Shown here in pieces: positions 1-3,810 of a stretch of 7,584 nt of DNA. The stretch comes from Clostridiales bacterium (GTDB lineage: Bacteria; Bacillota; Clostridia; Oscillospirales; Oscillospiraceae). Under the pieces are notes generated by a model. That model worked only from the letters and a program-made list of their open reading frames with translations, did no database searches and was not told where the DNA came from. The translations under genes were made by a program, and so were the position numbers. The stretch is from the NCBI GenBank assembly GCA_003522945.1, contig DPHR01000116.1, positions 1 to 7,584 on the forward strand, in the 5' to 3' direction. Every line of letters begins with the position of its first letter. Position 1 is the first letter of the stretch.

Positions 1-1
1 T

Positions 2-36
2 TCAAACGAGAGCCCAACGAAGTGGGTCTCGTTTGA
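2..36. repeat. Long hairpin 1 of a tandem hairpin cluster
   Basis: TCAAACGAGA (2-11) is perfectly complementary to TCTCGTTTGA (27-36). With one bulged G (12) the stem continues as CCCA (13-16) with TGGG (23-26), leaving the loop ACGAAG. There is no U-tract directly after it, so it is not a standard intrinsic terminator by itself. It abuts hairpin 2, sharing base 36. It may belong to the 3' end of an upstream transcript outside the window, or to a dispersed palindromic repeat. The structure is read directly from the sequence; the role is unknown. Confidence 0.6.
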
Positions 37-70
37 GAGCGTGTCAAAAAATCTTTTTTTGACACGCTCT
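36..70. repeat. 16-bp perfect inverted repeat with central A/T tracts (hairpin 2)
   Basis: AGAGCGTGTCAAAAAA (36-51) and TTTTTTGACACGCTCT (55-70) are perfect complements around a 3-nt centre (TCT). The A-tract and T-tract form the top of the stem and the GC-rich part forms the base, the reverse of a normal terminator, where the T-tract follows the stem. It reads almost the same on both strands. It could be a bidirectional transcription barrier, a protein-binding palindrome or a dispersed genomic repeat. I cannot tell which from one copy. Confidence 0.6.
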
Positions 71-105
71 GCGGCGCATCCTTCGGGATGCGCCGCTTCC
101 TGTTT
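71..105 (+). terminator. Hairpin 3 with TTCG tetraloop, probable terminator of an upstream unit
   Basis: GCGGCGCATCC (71-81) pairs perfectly with GGATGCGCCGC (86-96) across a TTCG tetraloop, an unusually stable combination. It is followed by the moderately T-rich TTCCTGTTT. The U-tract is imperfect, so termination strength is uncertain, but the position just upstream of the dut promoter suits a boundary that stops read-through from the gene to the left. Confidence 0.5.
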
Positions 106-119
106 GCCGCGCTTTTTCG

Positions 120-148
120 TTGACGGCGGTTTCTTTTGCGTGTAGAAT
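120..148 (+). promoter_or_regulatory. Probable sigma-A promoter of dut
   Basis: TTGACG (120-125) and TAGAAT (143-148) are separated by exactly 17 bp, each one base from the TTGACA/TATAAT consensus. Transcription would begin near 155, giving a leader of about 128 nt before dut. A second, perfect TATAAT lies at 171-176 but has no recognisable -35 at the right distance, so I treat it as a weaker or accidental match. The rest of the leader (177-265) is GC-rich and shows no structure I can name. Confidence 0.6.
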
Positions 149-282
149 CGTGTCGGAAGGCGGTATCCTCTATAATGCTGCGGCGAAAAGATCCCCGCGG
201 GAAGCCGGTTCTGCCCCAGGTGCGGTGCGCCGCTCCCGCCGCGCAGTGAAAAACAATAAACTTACTAAAGGAAGAAGACCGT

Positions 283-729
283 ATGAAAATTCCGTGCAAA
301 AAGCTCCGTGAAAATGCCATACTGCCCACGCGCGGCACCGCGCTCGCCGCGGGCGTTGATCTTTACGCCCTGCTGCCGGACGGGCAGGAGAGCGCGGCCG
401 TTGCCCCGCAGGGCAAGTACCTCTTCCCCACCGGCATCGCCGTGGAGATCCCGGAGGGGTACGTCGGACTGGTGTTTGCCCGCAGCGGCATCGCCACGAA
501 GCGCCAGCTCGCCCCCGCCAACTGCGTCGGCGTGATCGACGCCGATTACCGCGGAGAGCTGCGGGTGTTTCTGCAGAACAACGGCACCGAGACGCAGACC
601 GTGGAAAACGGCGAGCGCATCGCGCAGCTCGTCATCACGCCGTGTCTTGACATTGAGATCGAGGAAACGGACGAGCTCTCCGAAACGCTCCGCGGCGCGT
701 CGGGCTTCGGCAGCACCGGCACGCACTGA
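283..729 (+). CDS. dut: dUTP diphosphatase (dUTPase)
   Basis: Hydrolyses dUTP to dUMP and pyrophosphate in the cytoplasm, keeping uracil out of DNA and supplying dUMP for thymidylate synthesis. The 148-residue product has all five motifs of the homotrimeric dUTPase family in order: I, AAGVDLYA (22-29); II, RSG (67-69); III, GVIDADYRGE (83-92), whose first Asp (D86) is the expected water-activating residue and Y89 the deoxyribose-stacking Tyr; IV, GERIAQL (110-116); V, RGASGFGSTG (137-146), the flexible arm with the uracil-stacking Phe. Length is normal for a monofunctional bacterial enzyme. The ATG is preceded by AAAGGA (267-272). The gene appears monocistronic: its own promoter lies upstream and a strong terminator 32 bases after the stop. 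Trimeric dUTPases are also common in prophages, but nothing phage-like surrounds it. Function is near certain. Confidence 0.95.
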   Translation: MKIPCKKLRENAILPTRGTALAAGVDLYALLPDGQESAAVAPQGKYLFPTGIAVEIPEGYVGLVFARSGIATKRQLAPANCVGVIDADYRGELRVFLQNNGTETQTVENGERIAQLVITPCLDIEIEETDELSETLRGASGFGSTGTH

Positions 730-760
730 AGCGGAGCCGAAAAACCGTCACGGAATAAAC

Positions 761-810
761 ATCGCCCCGCATTTTGGATGCACTCTCCAAAACGCGGGGC
801 GATTTTTTGT
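761..810. terminator. Intrinsic terminator shared by convergent dut and the TetR gene
   Basis: Bases 761-778 pair with 786-803, an 18-bp stem with a single A-C mismatch at 771/793 and a 7-nt loop, followed on the + strand by TTTTTT (803-808). This is a textbook Rho-independent terminator for dut. On the - strand the same stem is followed by GATGTTTATT, a weaker T-rich tail, so it may also end the convergent TetR transcript, whose stop codon lies at 817-819. Confidence 0.88.
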
Positions 811-816
811 ATTCTT

Positions 817-1365
817 TCACCGAAATAAAGACAGACTTGCCTGCACGATGCGCCGCACGAACCGCACGACCGTTTCGCGCTCATACCGGTCGTAGCCCTC
901 CACCACGACATGCATCAGCCCATTGGACAGATGCGTGTACAGCATCTCCAGTTCCTCGTCGCTCGCGCGCAGCTCCTGCCGCCAGTAGGCGATGCTCTGC
1001 GGCCGGGCGTAATCGATCATCCGGTGGATGACCGTCGAGCCGGGATTTTGGAAGATCAGCACGCGGCAGGCTTCCTCGTTCTTCCCGATCATGTCGTAGA
1101 TCGCCTCGATCAGCGCCGCAACATCAAACGATTTTATCAGCGTGAGCGACTGCGCGAACGCTTCAAGCAGCTCATTCTCGATCGCCTCCAGCAGCGCAAA
1201 GCAGTCGCTGTAATGCGAATAAAACGTCGCGCGGTTCAGCTCCGCCAGCTCGCAGACCTCCTTGACCGTGATCTTGTTCACGCTCTTTTCCTTCAGCAGC
1301 GTTAAAAGCGCCTGCTTGAGCGCGTGCTGCGTATACCGGACTCTCGCATCGGATTTTCCTGCCAT
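817..1365 (-). CDS. TetR/AcrR-family transcriptional repressor
   Basis: A 182-residue DNA-binding regulator. The N-terminal helix-turn-helix is clear: helix 1 covers roughly residues 11-27, and the HTH ITVKEVCELAELNRATFYSHY covers 32-52, with the family hallmark ATFYxHY. The rest is an all-helical ligand/dimer domain of the kind found in short TetR regulators with a conserved C-terminal 'LSNGLMHVVVEGY' stretch. The frame is open further upstream to 1419, but the ATG at 1365 is chosen because GAGGTG sits seven bases ahead of it and homologues usually start shortly before the first helix. It is divergent from the SDR gene at 1543 and shares an overlapping promoter region with it, so autoregulation and control of that gene are likely (inference). 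The ligand cannot be deduced. Confidence 0.9.
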   Translation of the reverse strand: MAGKSDARVRYTQHALKQALLTLLKEKSVNKITVKEVCELAELNRATFYSHYSDCFALLEAIENELLEAFAQSLTLIKSFDVAALIEAIYDMIGKNEEACRVLIFQNPGSTVIHRMIDYARPQSIAYWRQELRASDEELEMLYTHLSNGLMHVVVEGYDRYERETVVRFVRRIVQASLSLFR

Positions 1366-1453
1366 GGGACACCTCATCACAAATTGTTTACAGAATTGGG
1401 CAACGTTTCTGTTCCGCATGTCGGTTTTCTTTCACGCGGCAGCCGGTTGACGG

Positions 1454-1482
1454 TTGTACATCTCTGTCGGAAAAAGTATACT
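1454..1482 (+). promoter_or_regulatory. Promoter of the SDR gene
   Basis: TTGTAC (1454-1459) and TATACT (1477-1482) are 17 bp apart. Transcription would start near 1489, leaving a leader of about 54 nt before the ATG at 1543. The -10 box lies within the palindrome 1476-1488 and overlaps the -10 box of the opposing promoter. A TTGACG at 1447-1452 is too far (24 bp) from this -10 to serve it. Confidence 0.6.
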
Positions 1483-1503
1483 ATATACATGAAAGATAAT
1501 CAA
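1475..1503 (-). promoter_or_regulatory. Promoter of the TetR gene, facing the SDR promoter
   Basis: On the - strand TTGATT (1503-1498) and TATACT (1480-1475) are 17 bp apart. The transcript would start near 1468 with a leader of about 100 nt. Its -10 box shares bases 1477-1480 with the -10 box of the SDR promoter, so the two promoters cannot be occupied by RNA polymerase at once. Confidence 0.55.
1476..1488. promoter_or_regulatory. Candidate operator palindrome over both -10 boxes
   Basis: GTATA-CTA-TATAC is a perfect inverted repeat with a 3-bp centre, lying over both -10 elements. A protein bound here would block both promoters, the usual arrangement for an autoregulating TetR repressor next to its divergent target. 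AT-rich -10 regions form such palindromes easily by chance, so the site is only a candidate. A looser inverted repeat, GAAAGA (1491-1496) with TCTTTC (1510-1515), just downstream is an alternative operator. Confidence 0.35.
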
Positions 1504-1542
1504 CATATGTCTTTCGTATTTATCCCATGGAGGTGGATCCCT

Positions 1543-2550
1543 ATGTATAAAACTTATCTTGTGACCGGCGCGACTGGCTTTCTCGGCCGCACGGTCGTTT
1601 CAGAGCTGCTCTCCCGCGGTGCGGCGGTGCGGGCGCTCGTACTGCCGGGCGACCGGCTCGCCGGAGTTTTGCCCGAGAGCGTGGAGCGCACGGAGGGCGA
1701 TATCTGCAGCGCATCCGCGCTGGAAAATTTCTTTGCCGGAACGGATGAGAGCACCTGCGTCATCCATACGGCGGGCATCGTAACGGTGGCATCGTGCCCG
1801 GACGCTTCGCTCTACCGCGTAAATGTGGACGGGACGCGCGCCATTTTGCGCGAGTGCGCCGCGCATGGCATCGGCAAGCTCGTGTATATCAGCTCCGTCC
1901 ATGCGCTGCCCGAAAAGCCCAAGGGCATGACGATCACGGAAACCGACGCCGTTTCTTCGGAATTTGTTTCCGGCGATTACGCCAAAAGCAAAGCAGAGGC
2001 GACATCGCTCGTATTTGCCGCAGCGAAAAATGGTCTGAACGCGAGCATCGTGTTCCCGTCCGGCATTATCGGGCCGGGCGATATCGCCGGAGGCAGCATG
2101 ACGACGATGTTCCGCTCGTTCCTTGCGGGGCGGCTCCCGCTCGCGGTGCGCGGCGGATACGACTTCGTTGATGTGCGCGACGTTGCCCGCGGCATCGCCG
2201 ACTGCGCGGAGAACGGGCAGCGCGGCTGCGGTTACATTCTCTCCGGCCACTATACAACGATCCGCGATATGCTCGAAGCGCTCAAATCCGCAGCCGGTGT
2301 ACGGCGCACGGTAACCTATCTGCCGCTCAGGCTTGCCCGGAGCGCGGCGAAGGTCTGTGAGAAATTTGCCCGTAGGGGAAAGAAGCCTTTCTTCACGCCC
2401 TATTCCATAGCAGTCCTCGGCTCGAACGCGGATTTCAGCCACAGCGCAGCCAGCCGGACGTTTGGCTATGCGCCGCGTCCGCTGCTTGCGACGCTGCGCG
2501 ACACGGCGCAGTGGCTGCGCCGGGCAAAGCCTATCACGGCAGCAACATGA
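1543..2550 (+). CDS. Extended short-chain dehydrogenase/reductase (NAD-dependent epimerase/dehydratase-like)
   Basis: A 335-residue NAD(P)-dependent oxidoreductase of the extended SDR class, closest in style to dihydroflavonol-4-reductase/3-beta-HSD-like bacterial proteins. Visible features: nucleotide-binding TGATGFLG (8-15); the EGDI acidic loop after beta-3; the active-site Ser pair YISSVH (S117-S118); catalytic YAKSK (Y146, K150); the FPSGIIGPGD strand; and the VDVRDVARG motif. All catalytic positions are present, so it is probably active. The substrate (sugar nucleotide, sterol-like or other carbonyl) cannot be read from the sequence. The frame is open upstream to 1324, but the ATG at 1543 follows GGAGGTGG (1529-1536) and begins right before the Rossmann fold. 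It is divergent from the TetR gene, which probably represses it, and is followed by a strong terminator. Confidence 0.9.
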   Translation: MYKTYLVTGATGFLGRTVVSELLSRGAAVRALVLPGDRLAGVLPESVERTEGDICSASALENFFAGTDESTCVIHTAGIVTVASCPDASLYRVNVDGTRAILRECAAHGIGKLVYISSVHALPEKPKGMTITETDAVSSEFVSGDYAKSKAEATSLVFAAAKNGLNASIVFPSGIIGPGDIAGGSMTTMFRSFLAGRLPLAVRGGYDFVDVRDVARGIADCAENGQRGCGYILSGHYTTIRDMLEALKSAAGVRRTVTYLPLRLARSAAKVCEKFARRGKKPFFTPYSIAVLGSNADFSHSAASRTFGYAPRPLLATLRDTAQWLRRAKPITAAT

Positions 2551-2571
2551 AAATATAAGCCCCATACTCCG

Positions 2572-2611
2572 CCGGCGGAAGCGCATCAAGCGCTTCCGCC
2601 GGTTTCGTTTT
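2572..2611 (+). terminator. Terminator of the SDR gene, overlapping the end of the convergent gene
   Basis: CCGGCGGAAGCGC (2572-2584) pairs perfectly over 13 bp with GCGCTTCCGCCGG (2590-2602), with a 5-nt loop, followed by TTTCGTTTT. It lies 21 bases after the SDR stop codon. The convergent nucleotidyltransferase gene ends inside it: its TGA (2588-2586, - strand) is in the loop and its last codons form one arm. On the - strand the stem has no good T-tract. Confidence 0.8.
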
Positions 2612-3626
2612 CCACGCGCCGCTCCACATCCCGGACGAGCGCTTCAAACCGCCGGGCAGTATCCGGGCTGTCGGACTCAATGCAGAGCGCCGCGCGGTCG
2701 GCGCAGGGCGCGATGTGCACGCCGCCGGGGACCGTCCGCACGGTCAGCCCGTCGGTAAGATCCGCGCCCGCTTCCATGAGTCCCGCGGTGAGCGCGCGCA
2801 TGAGCCGCGCGCGGTGCGGCGCACCGCAGTACACCCGGCAGGCGTACCGCGCCCGTTCGGAAAATGCCTCCGGCGTGCGCTCAAGCGCGCCGCCTCTCTG
2901 CTCGGGCAGGCGCAGTCTGCCCTCCCAGGCGTCGAGATTGGCCCGGTAGTACGAGCCGGGGTCGCCGATATCGCGCCAGTAGCCCTCCATCGGCACGCCG
3001 CGGATGCCGCGCCCGGACGCCATCAGCCGCGGGAAAAGATCGCGGGCAAAATCAAAGGGCGTATCCGCTGGGATGAAGCGCAGCACCTCCGGGGACAGAA
3101 CATAGATGCCGGTATTTACCAGATCGGTAACAACGCGCTCCCACGCGGGCTTTTCGATGAAGCTGCGCACCCACCCCTCGCCGTCGGTCACGGCGAGACC
3201 GTAGGGCAGCGGCGCTTCGTGCGGATAGAGCGCCATCGTAACGGCGGCGTGCGCGCGCCGGTGCTCGTTCCAGAGGGTGCGAAGATCAAAATCGCACGCG
3301 GCGTCGCCGCTGATGATGAGCGCGTTTTCCCCCGCGATAAAATCCTCGCAGTTTTTCACCGCGCCCGCGGTGCCGAGCGCTCTGTCCTCGCGCCGGTACT
3401 GCATGCGCACGCCGAAGCCGCTGCCGTCGCCGAAGTACCGCTCGATCTGCTCGGGCAGGCAGGCCGTCGTGCAGCAGAGATCCCGGAAGCCGCAGCGCTT
3501 CAAAAGCGCTACGATGTGCTCGAGCATCGGCGCGCCGAGCAGCTCCGCCATGGGCTTCGGCACCGCGCCGTGAGTGACCGGGGCGAGCCGCGTCCCTCTT
3601 CCTCCCGCCAAAATGACCGCTTTCAT
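2586..3626 (-). CDS. Sugar-1-phosphate nucleotidyltransferase with a phosphohexomutase-like remnant tail
   Basis: A 346-residue protein. Residues 1-230 are a complete NTP-transferase domain of the mannose-1-phosphate guanylyltransferase/glucose-1-phosphate thymidylyltransferase type: LAGGRGTRL (6-14), VPKP with K24, GTAGA (85-89), SGD with D108, FIEKP (156-160), NTGIYVLSPEVL (171-182) and WRDIGDP (217-223). It should make an NDP-sugar for polysaccharide or cell-envelope glycans; base and sugar are not readable. No hexapeptide-repeat domain follows. Instead residues 272-289 (RARLMRALTAGLMEAGAD) resemble the first helix of a phosphomannomutase domain, and residues 301-338 resemble its last domain, but with the phosphate-binding loop degraded. 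The start at 3626 is chosen because the fold begins there and AAGGAGC lies 12-13 bases upstream; the frame stays open to 3728. It is convergent with the SDR gene and divergent from gdpP. Domain function is confident; pathway is not. Confidence 0.88.
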   Translation of the reverse strand: MKAVILAGGRGTRLAPVTHGAVPKPMAELLGAPMLEHIVALLKRCGFRDLCCTTACLPEQIERYFGDGSGFGVRMQYRREDRALGTAGAVKNCEDFIAGENALIISGDAACDFDLRTLWNEHRRAHAAVTMALYPHEAPLPYGLAVTDGEGWVRSFIEKPAWERVVTDLVNTGIYVLSPEVLRFIPADTPFDFARDLFPRLMASGRGIRGVPMEGYWRDIGDPGSYYRANLDAWEGRLRLPEQRGGALERTPEAFSERARYACRVYCGAPHRARLMRALTAGLMEAGADLTDGLTVRTVPGGVHIAPCADRAALCIESDSPDTARRFEALVRDVERRVENETGGSA

Positions 3627-3676
3627 CTTTTTATAAAAGCTCCTTTTTTTATTTTTACGGAGGAAGTTTCTGCATC

Positions 3677-3718
3677 GCGGCGAAAAAATATGCAAACAGC
3701 GGAAGAATGCGGCGAAAA
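3677..3718. repeat. Direct repeat GCGGCGAAAA in the divergent intergenic region
   Basis: GCGGCGAAAA occurs at 3677-3686 and again at 3709-3718, 32 bp apart (about three helical turns), between the nucleotidyltransferase and gdpP. A short inverted repeat TGCAT (3671-3675)/ATGCA (3690-3694) flanks the first copy. It could be a pair of protein-binding sites, but chance similarity in a purine-rich stretch is quite possible. Confidence 0.3.
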
Positions 3719-3742
3719 GGGCTCGCATTCTTTGGATATTTG

Positions 3743-3754
3743 TGGTATATTATA
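3743..3754. promoter_or_regulatory. Extended -10 promoter of the gdpP operon, overlapping a - strand TATAAT
   Basis: On the + strand TGGTATATT (3743-3751) matches an extended -10 element (TGnTATAAT); the -35 region 17 bp upstream (TCGCAT, 3723-3728) is poor, which extended -10 promoters tolerate. Transcription would begin near 3758. On the - strand the same bases contain a perfect TATAAT (3754-3749), with no good -35, that could serve the divergent nucleotidyltransferase gene. This places gdpP translation downstream of 3758 and excludes the upstream GTG at 3742 as a start. Confidence 0.45.
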
Positions 3755-3769
3755 TTCTGTATTTTTATC

Positions 3770-3795
3770 TGCCCGCTCTGTGGTTCCGGCGGGCA
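3770..3795 (+). other. Leader stem-loop just before the gdpP ribosome binding site
   Basis: TGCCCGC (3770-3776) pairs perfectly with GCGGGCA (3789-3795), with a 12-nt loop. It occupies most of the short predicted 5' leader and ends one base before the ribosome binding site. There is no U-tract after it, so it is not a terminator. It could stabilise the mRNA 5' end or tune initiation at the TTG codon (inference). Confidence 0.45.
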
Positions 3796-3796
3796 T

Positions 3797-3805
3797 GGGG
3801 AGAGG
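3797..3805 (+). promoter_or_regulatory. Ribosome binding site that fixes the TTG start of gdpP
   Basis: GGGGAGAGG ends five bases before TTG at 3811, an ideal distance. The nearby ATG at 3795 is out of frame and the in-frame GTG at 3742 lies inside the promoter. The resulting N-terminus, (M)NSRKPQKFAEPG followed by the first membrane helix, fits the usual short N-terminal tail of GdpP. Confidence 0.7.
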
Positions 3806-3810
3806 ATACT

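Noticed and set aside
1..100. CRISPR array or transposon terminal repeats at the left edge
   Set aside because: The palindromes differ from one another, there are no regularly spaced repeats with unique spacers, and no transposase or flanking target duplication is visible.
283..729. Prophage remnant suggested by a stand-alone dUTPase
   Set aside because: No other phage-like gene, integrase or attachment site is nearby, and composition matches its neighbours.
1324..1542. Upstream extension of the SDR protein
   Set aside because: The extension would cover the divergent promoters and start inside the TetR gene; the ATG at 1543 has GGAGGTGG at correct spacing and begins the Rossmann fold.
1600..2589. 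Open frame on the - strand opposite the SDR gene (about 329 codons)
   Set aside because: Arg/Ala-rich with no motif, while the + strand frame has a full set of SDR signatures and a ribosome binding site.
3742..3810. GTG at 3742 as start of gdpP
   Set aside because: It falls within the extended -10 element and has no ribosome binding site; TTG at 3811 has both an ideal ribosome binding site and a family-typical N-terminus.
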